From an uncultured Paracoccaceae bacterium (GTDB lineage: Bacteria; Pseudomonadota; Alphaproteobacteria; Rhodobacterales; Rhodobacteraceae), in assembly GCA_951812305.1 (NCBI GenBank), contig CATOSB010000003.1:30001-94000 (forward strand): 64,000 nt of DNA, in the 5' to 3' direction. This document shows positions 55,164-64,000 of the stretch, piece after piece. The translations under genes were made by a program, and so were the position numbers. The first letter of the stretch is position 1. Each line of letters begins with the position of its first letter. The notes beneath the pieces are model-generated. The model was not told the DNA's origin, made no database searches, and worked only from the letters and a program-made list of their open reading frames with translations.

Positions 55164-56332
55164 TACCAAGGGTTATTCAATCTGACCGACTTTCGCCCAG
55201 TTGCGGCTTGCGATGGATGTGATGGTTTGCGGTCTTGCGATGAGGTTGTTCCAGGCCTCGCACCCCGCGTCGAGAATCGCGTCATATGTGTCGAACGTCC
55301 GGTTTGCGAGCCATGTCTGGCGGAGATATTGCCAAATGTTTTCGGTTGGATTCAGCTCTGGTGATTTGGGCGGCAGAAACATGAGCGACAGGTTTTGCGG
55401 GATTTCCAGAGCGGATGTCGTGTGCCAGCCGGCTTGGTCCATGAGGATGACGGCGTGGGCGCCATCGGAGACAATTTTGCTGATTTCTTCCAGGTGGCGC
55501 TGCATCGCATAGGTGTCGGCTGCTGGCATCATGATCGCCGCGCCGGTGCCGCGTTCGGGGCAGATGGCGCCAAAAAGATACGCATTTTGGTAACGCTGAT
55601 CGGCGGGCTGGCGGGGCCGTGTGCCCTTGCGTGCCCACTGGCGGACGCGGGTGTTCTTCTGACCGAGACGCATCTCGTCCTGGAACCAGATTTCGACGGG
55701 TTTGTCCGGCGGCACCCCCTGAAGCGTCTCCTTCAGATTGTCGCCGAAGTTTTTTTGAAATCCTCAATGACCTGCACGTCCTGCCCCGGGTGCTGAGGGC
55801 GTGCGCTGATGTGGGAAAAGCCCAGATTGTGCAGAATCTGCCCCACATGGCGCTCGTGATAGTCGACGCCAAAACGCGCCTTGATCACATTCTTCAAATC
55901 GACCCGCCGCCAGCGGACGACACCGTCCTTTTCAGGATCAGGACCGGTCTCGACAAGAGCCGCCAGTTCATCCAGTTGCGCATTGTCAAGGCGGGATCGC
56001 GAGCCTCCTCGCTGCCGATCCAGCAGCCCCGCTGGACCATCAGCGTTGAAACGGAGCACCCAGTCCCTGAGCGTTTGCCGGTCCATCCCGCCAATGCGGG
56101 CCGCAGCCCCACGCGACATGCCATCGGCGATAGCGGCAAGCGACAAAAGCCGTCGGCTCTGCCGGGCATCAGAACTCTCTGCGGCAAGCTTGCGCAGATC
56201 ATTGGCGGTAAAATCGGCTCGCATCGGTATCCTGGCTGGCATCGGTGGTCTCCTTTGCCAATCTTGAATCACCTCAGCACCTCAGGCGGTACCCAAAATC
56301 CATAGCTGAGTCATTTTGAAGCACCCTTGGTA
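55164..56332 (-). mobile_element. IS630-family element, type b, copy 2, 1169 bp
   Basis: Same ends as 46809-47977 and flanked by TTA on both sides (55161-55163 and 56333-56335). Confidence 0.95.
55173..56272 (-). CDS. IS630-family transposase in two frames, probable -1 frameshift (copy 2)
   Basis: The sequence appears identical to 46818-47917: helix-turn-helix frame (56272-55733), a run of seven A near 55750, and DDE frame (55715-55173). Two copies at separate sites with the same split support programmed slippage rather than decay. Confidence 0.8.
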
Positions 56333-56374
56333 TTAGGGGTTGTTAAAAAGTGCTTATGGTGAAGACAACCAAAG

Positions 56375-56557
56375 TGGGGTCCATTAGGGCTCAGTGCAAA
56401 ATACCCCTCTAAGAAAAGTAACCCGTTGTAATCAAATGATTTTTATAGCTGTGCTTTCTGCGAATTTTGTGCGCATTTGCAAGCCTCTTAATTCATTGTT
56501 TTCAAATGATTTTAAATTTCTTAACGTGGTTTTCTGCACTCAGCCTCACTCGACCCC
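56375..56557. mobile_element. 183-bp inverted-repeat element (MITE 2), copy 2, uninterrupted
   Basis: Begins TGGGGTCCATTAGGG and ends CACTCGACCCC. It lacks the two insertions found in the copy at 27219-30182. The final A is missing because it abuts a piece of Tn3-family transposon 1. Confidence 0.75.
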
Positions 56558-59262
56558 CTGGAGAGCAAGCGGGATTTTAGCCGCAAAAAATACGATTGGA
56601 ATTCCGGTTCAAAACCATGGAGACCGAATTGCTCCATACATTCTGCGAGTAGTTGAGAGGACATACGGACTCCAATTACGCGGCCAAGAGCCCGAAATCG
56701 ATCCGCTTATCCAGATCGACCTCGAAGCGGCCATAAGGGTTGATGTGTAGGTAGATGAGCGGGGACAGGCCGCGATAATCCTCAGGGGACAAGCGGGCGG
56801 CCACATCGGGGTTGCGCAGGACGGACTGCACCATCCGCGTGTTCACGTAGACCAGTGACGATTGTAGCAAGTGCAACGCGTGAGCAGCGGTCTCCTGATC
56901 CCGCACACGATTGGTGGCAATTTCACCGCCCTTGCCAAAGAACACGAAGCTGTTGGCGCTGTTCCAGTTCTCGACGACGTTCAATCCCTCATGAATTTCC
57001 CGACGGAAGGCCTCTGAGCGCAGATAGCGGCACAGAAAAATCGTCTTTATGGCGCGACCAAGCTCCGCCAGCGCCTTGTAGGTGGGGTGCATCACATCGG
57101 ATCGGGCGAACCGGCGAAGGATGGCCTCGGGATCAGCCGTCCCGTGCTGCATGGCCGCTGCGTATTTGACCATCTCGTCATACTGGCGTTCGATCTCGCC
57201 CCAATCGACCACGCCCGACAGGATCGGAAGGAGATTGGGCAGTTGCCCTCGCATACCCGCACTAGGGAGGGCGAGTTTCTGCCGCGCAATTGCCTTGAGG
57301 CGCGGCGCAAGCTCAAAGCCCAGAAGATGGCAGAAAGCAAAGCCAACTGCGCTTTGGCCGTGGCTGTCCACATACTGCCGTTGGATTTCCATGTCCGTGC
57401 AATGCCGTAAGACACCCTCAATCATTGCGGCTACCTCAGAGGACGAACAACGCTTCAGCTGAGAATAAATGCAGGTCGCCTGACGCTCTACATGCCAATA
57501 AATCATGACGCCGCGCCCGCCATAGCGCGCATGCCACTCCGTCATCAGATTGCGATCCCAGGCCCCGAACTTGGTGGAATCCCCAGCACATGTTGTGCCC
57601 GGCGTGCCCCAGATTTCCGGTTCGCGAATTGCAAGCGTTGCATTGGCAACCTGCGCGCAAGCCGCCTTTAAGGAAGCCGGGTCAATATACCGTCTGCGAA
57701 TGTGCAGAAGTTCGTCATAACTGACATCGGGTGAACCAGCGGCCACGCGTTTCAGGCCCGCGTTGGTTCCCAAGCCGTAAAGGCAGAGCAACAGGCGTTG
57801 ATCTCGCACGGCAGGCGGCAGAGCCTCCCGACTGGCCGAGGTCTGAAAGCCGCTCAAAAACCCAGTATCGAGTGCTGTTTCTTTGAGAACATCCAAAAGC
57901 CCGGTCATCGGCCACGCCCGGGCAACCTCGCTTTTCAGCGTGGCCAAACCAGGCGGCTCTGGGGCTGGCGCAAAGGGCGTAATGGAAATCCGGTTCTCCC
58001 CACCCCGCCGCAAGCGCACCTTATCATTGTCAGGCAAGGTGGCGTTCAACAGCCGCAGTTCCTTCTCCAGCTCGGCTTTCACGCCCGCGACAAAGCCTCT
58101 TGCATCCTGCGATAGCCCCAGATCAGCGTAGTAGGAATCTCGACGCGTGTCGAAATCTCCCGGCAGGTCATCATCCGGGTTGCGGTAGCGGTCCGCACCT
58201 TCGATCCATATCTCTTTGGCGCGGATGCGTTCGCGAAGCTGTGTCAGCACACAGAGCTCGAAGGACACAACATTGACCCGACCATTCTCATCAATGACTG
58301 CGCTGCGCCATTTTCCGGGAATGATCCCTGCTGGAATATCATTTTCAGAAACAACCCGGCGACCGGCTTCCGCAAACCGGACAATCAGAACCAAGGCGGT
58401 CAATATCGGATGCCACATTGCATTGTTCGAGCGAAATCGCAAAGCCCGGAGCAACGGTGGCAGCATGCGGCGGTAGTGGCTGGCATATGAGTTGCGCATG
58501 GTCTGTTGGATGCGCGTGTCCAAGGTACCCTTGGCGCGATGTTCGTCAATGACTGCCCGGAGTTTAGCCGCCCCAGCGATAGGGAAGATAACGTCTTCAA
58601 TCCGACCCTCGGGATGATCCAGCGCGGCCATGGCAATCTCGACAAGCAAACGCTCCTTGCCATGAACCGCGCCTATATCTGCCGCGATGCCCTGAATGAC
58701 CTTTCGGCGTGACCGTGTTCCCAGGCGATGAACCACCTCCAAAAGCAGGTCAATGAGGCCGTCAATCAGCTGAGAGCGGCGATGCATCAGGTAGACCGCA
58801 AGAAGCCCGAAGCGCTTCTCGGGCGCATGGCGACGCATTTCCGAGGCGGTTTCGCCTTCTACCTGACATGCAATACGCATCACCCAACCGCGTTCGACAT
58901 CACCAAGAATATCCAATGGAAGATTGAGCGCCGCGACAAAGGACACCTTTTGCGCCGTCAGCAGTACGCTGTCTAGCGTTGCAGCACCGACATCATCCTT
59001 CAGACGCTGAAACCCCGTTGTCGCCAAGGGCTCAGACAGCGTCCATTCTAACTGCGTAACCCTCTCGGTCGATAACCGCGATGCCACCTTCGTCAAATAC
59101 CCCTCGCGGAAATCCCGACGGGCCGCGCGCGCAAGCCGCTCCATGATCTTCACTGAAGGAACCTTACCACCCTTCAATTTAGCCAGACATCCCAGAGCTT
59201 GGGGATTTTGGCATAACCTGCGAGGCATCGTCGGATAGCACGAAGGCCTGTCTTGAAGAGAG

Positions 59263-60863
59263 GTAACTCCCAAGCACCCCCCACGTTTGAGTGTTATTGT
59301 CAGTTTTATGGTGAGTCGAATTTGCCATTTTGCGCGTGTTTTTTTTCTTTCTTGTCTGAATTCTGTGGCGCCGGGTTGATTTCTCTGAATCAGTGGTGGG
59401 ATGGATCAGGTTGCCGCCCTTGAACAACTTCTCGCCACGGCTCTGCGTCGGATCGCTGAGCTTGAAGCTGCGTTGGCGAGCATGGCGGAAGAGATCACGG
59501 ACCTGCGCCGACAGTTGGCCAAGAACAGCAGCAATAGCAGCAAGCCCCCTTCAAGTGATGGCCTGAAGAAGCCAGCCCCGCGCAGCCTGCGTGGCAAATC
59601 CGGAAAGAAAAGTGGCGGCCAAGTTGGCCACCGGGGCGACACCCTGCGCCAGACGTCAACACCCGACTTTGTCGAACGGCATGAGGCGACGCATTGCAGC
59701 GCCTGTCAGAGCGCCCTGACGGCGGAGATGGTGAAAGGGATCGAGAAGCGTCAGGTGTTCGACTTGCCTGCGCCACGCCTGGAGGTCACCGAGCATCAGG
59801 CGGCGGTTTATTGTTGCGACCATTGTCGAGCCACGACGACGGCTGGCTTTCCCGATGGCGTGGCCGCGCATGTGCAATATGGCACGCGCATGCGGGCAGT
59901 GGCGGTCTATTGCAATGTTCAGCAGCTGATACCCGAGGATCGGGTCTGCCAGCTTATGCGCGACCTGTTTGGGGCCACCAGCTTGTGCGCGGCCAGCGTG
60001 ACCAACTGGACGCGCGGCGCGGCAAATAAGATGGGTGTCGTGGTTGAACACATTCTCGCCCGGCTTGCCGAAGGCGGCGTTCGGCATCTGGACGAGACCG
60101 GACTTCGTGTTGCCGGCAAGCTGCACTGGCTGCACACGATCTGCGATACCGCCTTCACCCATTACCGCATCAGCGCCAAACGCGGTGCTGTTCCAACCTT
60201 CCTGACCGGCGGGACGATCATTCATGATCACTGGAAACCCTACTACGCCCATATGAGCGGAGTGGACGCCCACGCCCTCTGCGGGGCGCATCACTTGCGC
60301 GAACTCAAGGCCATCGAAGAGATCGAAAAAGAGCCTTGGGCGACGGAGATGAGCGCAGTGCTTCATAGCGCCAATCAGCTCAGATGCGCGGCTCAGGATC
60401 AAGGCGAGACCGAACTCCCGGAACTGGTTCGCCAGGGTATAGTCACCAGATACATGGCGATCCTCGCCAAGGGGCTCGCCTTCCACGAACGCCAGCCCCC
60501 GCTGGCCAAAAGCCCCGGCACCCGCGGCCGAAAAGCCAGGCGGCCAGGCCACAACCTGCTCCTCCGCCTGCGTGACTACCGCGATGACGTTTTGCGATTC
60601 ATCGCCGACTTCGCGGTCCCATTCACAAACAATCAGGCCGAACAGGACCTGCGCATGATGAAGCTGCGCATGAAAATCTCGGGCACCTTCCGCACCCTCG
60701 AGGGCGCGCGGGTCTTCGCCGACATCAGGTCCGTCATCTCGACGGCCAGAAAACACCGGTTCAACATCCTGGAAATCCTGACCCTGTCACCACCTCAGAT
60801 CATCGCACGGCTCTGACGGAACAAAACCCCGCAACCCTATCGGACAGGGTGCTTGGGAGTTAC
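59263..60863 (+). mobile_element. IS66-like element A, copy 3
   Basis: Same ends as the other copies and flanked by its own 8-bp duplication GAAGAGAG (59255-59262 and 60864-60871). Its host is an IS4 element that is itself inside a transposon, so it is the youngest insertion in this nest. Confidence 0.95.
59401..60816 (+). CDS. IS66-family transposase, ISBst12 type (element A, copy 3)
   Basis: The 471-aa protein matches the other two copies with one visible change (HERQPPL instead of HERRPPL). All catalytic motifs are intact. The spacer 8 target sequence is at 60314-60346. Confidence 0.94.
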   Translation: MDQVAALEQLLATALRRIAELEAALASMAEEITDLRRQLAKNSSNSSKPPSSDGLKKPAPRSLRGKSGKKSGGQVGHRGDTLRQTSTPDFVERHEATHCSACQSALTAEMVKGIEKRQVFDLPAPRLEVTEHQAAVYCCDHCRATTTAGFPDGVAAHVQYGTRMRAVAVYCNVQQLIPEDRVCQLMRDLFGATSLCAASVTNWTRGAANKMGVVVEHILARLAEGGVRHLDETGLRVAGKLHWLHTICDTAFTHYRISAKRGAVPTFLTGGTIIHDHWKPYYAHMSGVDAHALCGAHHLRELKAIEEIEKEPWATEMSAVLHSANQLRCAAQDQGETELPELVRQGIVTRYMAILAKGLAFHERQPPLAKSPGTRGRKARRPGHNLLLRLRDYRDDVLRFIADFAVPFTNNQAEQDLRMMKLRMKISGTFRTLEGARVFADIRSVISTARKHRFNILEILTLSPPQIIARL

Positions 60864-62463
60864 GAAGAGAGAGCATAAGGACCTTCGGGCTTTTCGAATC
60901 CCCTTTTTTCGCCGCGTATTGCGACGTGGTGCTCTTCGTTTGCTCCGGTTGAAACAGCCCAGTACATGGCGATTGCCAGCACCAAAATGAGGCGGGCCAA
61001 TCGATCCGGCTTTTTGATCTGGCTTTGAGTAATTTCAAAGCCCCGGGTTTTGAAGTCGGAGAACATGGCTTCAATTCCCCAACGCATTCCATAATCGAGC
61101 ACCTTGTACTCGGACGGTGCTGCATTCATGGCAATAATCCAAGGCTCTTTGTGCCCCTCTTCGTGAAGCACTCCAATGTTGCTAAAGACGCCCGTTCCGT
61201 AAAGCTCAGCGTTTACAAGCCCTTCGGGCATCAGTTGGGCAATTTCGCGCGTCATCATCTCGCCACCCTGATGTTGCAGTGTGATATTTCCCTTCATGCG
61301 CAGCCGGTAGTCCCATCCAGCCTCCTGGCACCATGCGACCAATCGGGCGGTTCCATAAAACCGATCTCCCGCCAGCAACACACGCGCATCCGCCGGGAGC
61401 CATGGGCGGACTGCTTCCAAAAGCTCATGTTGCACGCGCCATCCAATCGGCCCTTTGGTCTGGCGTACACGCCAGGCGACCGGGAGGGCCCGATCCCGCA
61501 TCCGCACCGATAACATCAAAACCTCATGCCCTTCGTTGAGCTTGCTTTGATCAAGGGCCACCACAATCGTTTCTCCGGCCTCACACTGGCGGCGGAAAAT
61601 TTCACCAACATAGGCCTGCATGATCTCATCAGTATCGATGTGAGGATTGCCCAGAACCCGCGAAATGTATTGATAGCGGTGGTCCACAGAGCCGATATCG
61701 CGGGGCAGAGCAGCCGCATTTTCCATCAGATTGACGCTGCGCGTGTTCAAAATCACGCTTGCTATGATGCACAATCCCTCCCGGCGCGACTTGTGATACC
61801 CGAGCAAGCGGTCCTGAAAATCCGCCTCAACCTTCGAATAAAGCTCTGAAAAACAAACATTTCCCAACAAACCAGCCTCCAATATCAGCAGTGGAGACTC
61901 CTTGAATCACACAGATCAGACAAACGTCAAATCAGATCCGGAAATTTTGAAGGGTGGTAAGCTGAAGGAACAAACACGTTCATTTGACGGGCCTGTGCAT
62001 AGCCCCGCTCAACCCAATCCGCCAAGTTCAGGTCACGCCCACCGAGCTGTTCAATCATCCATGCCTGGAGTCTGGCCCGATCACGATCAGAAGCCCGGCG
62101 AAACCCGAGAAAATCCAGAATACTCGCACGTTGCCGCCGCGCGGTGTCACTGGAAAAAGAGTAGGAAAGATCGTCTGTCGCCCCAATCTGGTCAGCAACG
62201 TACACGATCACATCAGGGTCAAGATCACCGCGCGTGGCAGGAAACCGGCCATGCTGGCGAAAAAAGAGGAGTTGGCATGCAATCGCGACCCGCGACTTCG
62301 CCCCAAACCGGTTTAGAAACTCAAAATCCGAATATGAAAGCCCCCACGTTGAGGCAAATGCTTGCTCTATCATGACCCCTCCAGACGCAAGCATCATCCA
62401 ACATCAGCTCTGGCCGTCAATCAGCCTTTCGTTCCCTGTACGTTCTTTCAAAAGCCCAAATAT

Positions 62464-62804
62464 GATGGAGTGGACGCCTCTTCCCCCAAGGGCATCGCAT
62501 TGTGCCAAGGTGGCGGTGTCAAAACAGCTACAAGAGGAGACGTCCAAGATGGAAGTTAGCATAATCGGGATCGATATTGCCAAGAATGTGTTTCAGTTTC
62601 ATGGAGCTACCGCAGATGGGTCTACCGTATTCCGCCGCAAAATCCGGCGCGGGTGTGTTCTGGATTTTCTGTCGGCGCAAACATGTTGCCTTGTTGCGAT
62701 GGAGGCTTGCGCCAGTTCCCATCACTGGGGCCGCGAGATCGAACGGCTCGGACATGAGGTTCGATTGATCCCTCCGCAATATGTCAAGCCATTCAGGAAG
62801 CGAC
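62464..62804 (+). mobile_element. IS110-family element, left part
   Basis: The element starts at the cut repeat of Tn3-family transposon 1 with ATGGAGTGGACGCC, has about 85 bases of leader, then the transposase start. It is interrupted by IS4 copy 3 at 62805, and the rest is beyond the window. Confidence 0.75.
62549..62804 (+). pseudogene. IS110-family transposase, N-terminal fragment
   Basis: About 85 residues of the DEDD domain of IS110 transposases remain: EVSIIGIDIAKNVFQFHG with the first catalytic Asp, VAMEACASSHHWGREIERLG with the Glu, and HEVRLIPPQYVKPFRK. IS4 copy 3 interrupts it at the next codons. The missing part may lie beyond 64000. Confidence 0.85.
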
Positions 62805-63994
62805 CTTACCACCCTTCAATTTAGCCAGACATCCCAGAGCTTGGGGATTTTGGCATAACCTGCGAGGCATCGTCGGATAGCACGAAGGCCTGTCTTGAAG
62901 AGAGAGCATAAGGACCTTCGGGCTTTTCGAATCCCCTTTTTTCGCCGCGTATTGCGACGTGGTGCTCTTCGTTTGCTCCGGTTGAAACAGCCCAGTACAT
63001 GGCGATTGCCAGCACCAAAATGAGGCGGGCCAATCGATCCGGCTTTTTGATCTGGCTTTGAGTAATTTCAAAGCCCCGGGTTTTGAAGTCGGAGAACATG
63101 GCTTCAATTCCCCAACGCATTCCATAATCGAGCACCTTGTACTCGGACGGTGCTGCATTCATGGCAATAATCCAAGGCTCTTTGTGCCCCTCCTCGTGAA
63201 GCACTCCAATGTTGCTAAAGACGCCCGTTCCGTAAAGCTCAGCGTTTACAAGCCCTTCGGGCATCAGTTGGGCAATTTCGCGCGTCATCATCTCGCCACC
63301 CTGATGTTGCAGTGTGATATTTCCCTTCATGCGCAGCCGGTAGTCCCATCCAGCCTCCTGGCACCATGCGACCAATCGGGCGGTTCCATAAAACCGATCT
63401 CCCGCCAGCAACACACGCGCATCCGCCGGGAGCCATGGGCGGACTGCTTCCAAAAGCTCATGTTGCACGCGCCATCCAATCGGCCCTTTGGTCTGGCGTA
63501 CACGCCAGGCGACCGGGAGGGCCCGATCCCGCATCCGCACCGATAACATCAAAACCTCATGCCCTTCGTTGAGCTTGCTTTGATCAAGGGCCACCACAAT
63601 CGTTTCTCCGGCCTCACACTGGCGGCGGAAAATTTCACCAACATAGGCCTGCATGATCTCATCAGTATCGATGTGAGGATTGCCCAGAACCCGCGAAATG
63701 TATTGATAGCGGTGGTCCACAGAGCCGATATCGCGGGGCAGAGCAGCCGCATTTTCCATCAGATTGACGCTGCGCGTGTTCAAAATCACGCTTGCTATGA
63801 TGCACAATCCCTCCCGGCGCGACTTGTGATACCCGAGCAAGCGGTCCTGAAAATCCGCCTCAACCTTCGAATAAAGCTCTGAAAAACAAACATTTCCCAA
63901 CAAACCAGCCTCCAATATCAGCAGTGGAGACTCCTTGAATCACACAGATCAGACAAACGTCAAATCAGATCCGGAAATTTTGAAGGGTGGTAAG
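62805..63994 (-). mobile_element. IS4-family element, copy 3
   Basis: Same 1190-bp element as copy 1. GGAAGC begins both flanks (62796 onward and 63995-64000), and the window ends before the whole duplication can be read. Confidence 0.93.
62821..63915 (-). CDS. IS4-family transposase (copy 3)
   Basis: The 364-aa protein appears identical to the one at 12505-13599, with D in VVALDQSKLNEG, D in LLAGDRFYGTARLV and the YGMRWGIEAMFSDFK motif. Start is TTG. Intact. Confidence 0.9.
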   Translation of the reverse strand: MEAGLLGNVCFSELYSKVEADFQDRLLGYHKSRREGLCIIASVILNTRSVNLMENAAALPRDIGSVDHRYQYISRVLGNPHIDTDEIMQAYVGEIFRRQCEAGETIVVALDQSKLNEGHEVLMLSVRMRDRALPVAWRVRQTKGPIGWRVQHELLEAVRPWLPADARVLLAGDRFYGTARLVAWCQEAGWDYRLRMKGNITLQHQGGEMMTREIAQLMPEGLVNAELYGTGVFSNIGVLHEEGHKEPWIIAMNAAPSEYKVLDYGMRWGIEAMFSDFKTRGFEITQSQIKKPDRLARLILVLAIAMYWAVSTGANEEHHVAIRGEKRGFEKPEGPYALSSRQAFVLSDDASQVMPKSPSSGMSG

Positions 63995-64000
63995 GGAAGC

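Larger units (their letters stand above)
59179..61882 (-). pseudogene. IS4-family transposase split by IS66-like element A
   Basis: The first 325 or so residues (61882 to 60864) match the intact protein at 12505-13599 through EKPEGPYALSS, with the full DDE/YREK set, and then run into the IS66-like element. The last 30 codons lie at 59262-59179. The catalytic domain is nearly complete, so the truncated product might still fold. Confidence 0.9.
59163..61961 (-). mobile_element. IS4-family element, copy 2, carrying an IS66-like element
   Basis: Same ends as copy 1 and flanked by the 10-bp duplication CTGAAGGAAC (59153-59162 and 61962-61971). Without the IS66-like insertion it is 1190 bp, the same as copy 1. 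Confidence 0.95.
56676..62373 (-). pseudogene. tnpA: Tn3-family transposase 1, second copy, split by IS4
   Basis: Identical as far as seen to 8693-11581 in its C-terminal part (56676-59162) and its N-terminal part (61972-62373, with [20 protein letters not shown]). The IS4 insertion falls after VFVPS in the protein and is flanked by CTGAAGGAAC, which would restore [20 protein letters not shown] on removal. Confidence 0.93.
56558..62463 (-). mobile_element. Tn3-family transposon 1, partial second copy
   Basis: Matches 8575 to 11671 of the first copy: the beginning of the passenger gene, tnpA and most of the right repeat. The low-coordinate side is cut by MITE 2. The high-coordinate repeat is cut after CAAATATG by an IS110-family element. 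Inside tnpA is an IS4 element (59163-61961), which contains IS66-like element A (59263-60863). Confidence 0.9.

Overview
The window is a high-GC alphaproteobacterial segment, most likely Rhodobacterales. This is inferred from the Ti-type tra/trb genes, the IS families and the codon style; no 16S gene is present to confirm it. It opens in the 3' half of a 23S rRNA gene followed by 5S rRNA and a terminator. Almost everything after that is accessory DNA. I count about sixteen IS or transposon copies or fragments, and many sit inside one another. Several insertions can be undone on paper because target duplications, or the reading frame of the broken gene, are still visible.

Layout. 1-1886: rRNA operon end. 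1981-5881: three IS66 copies, one complete and inserted with an 8-bp duplication into the left end of another. 5888-11688: a 5.8-kb Tn3-family transposon (tnpA, tnpR, a 162-aa gene, a decayed passenger gene). 11689-14469: a broken ribbon-helix-helix / GNAT / XRE / ImmA operon interrupted by an IS4 element. 14623-14856: a truncated multiubiquitin-like gene. 14841-18521: a second, unrelated Tn3-family transposon. 18546-20146: an IS66-like (single-gene, ISBst12-type) element.

20234-26959 is a type I-C CRISPR-Cas locus on the minus strand: cas5-cas8c-cas7-cas4-cas1-cas2, then a leader, then 19 repeats and 18 spacers. cas3 is not in the window. Two spacers match mobile DNA in this same window perfectly. 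Spacer 10 matches the decayed passenger of the first Tn3 transposon (34/34, with the TTC motif expected for type I-C). Spacer 8 matches the IS66-like transposase gene (33/33 at 19063-19095), which is present in three copies, one of them 88 bp from the array. A locus that carries its own targets and has no Cas3 in view is most simply read as unable to cleave.

27219-40133: a small inverted-repeat element split by IS630 and IS66-like insertions, an IS110 fragment, a pair of inverted 1.2-kb Rpn-nuclease units around another IS66-like element and a HEAT-repeat gene, and an IS5-like transposase split by an IS982 element that carries an extra gene. 40208-53543: the remains of a conjugative element (nuclease, VirB3-like, TrbB ATPase, VirB2-like, a broken VirB9-like fusion, muramidase, a primase-like gene split by IS630, TraB, TraG/VirD4, TraF), ending where another IS66-like copy cuts in. 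55164-64000: more IS630, a second and partial copy of the first Tn3 transposon containing IS4, which itself contains the IS66-like element, then an IS110 start and a third IS4.

The theme is a CRISPR locus and a conjugative module stranded among active insertion sequences. The near-identical copies make assembly error a real concern at junctions, although the in-frame reconstructions and target duplications argue that most junctions are genuine.
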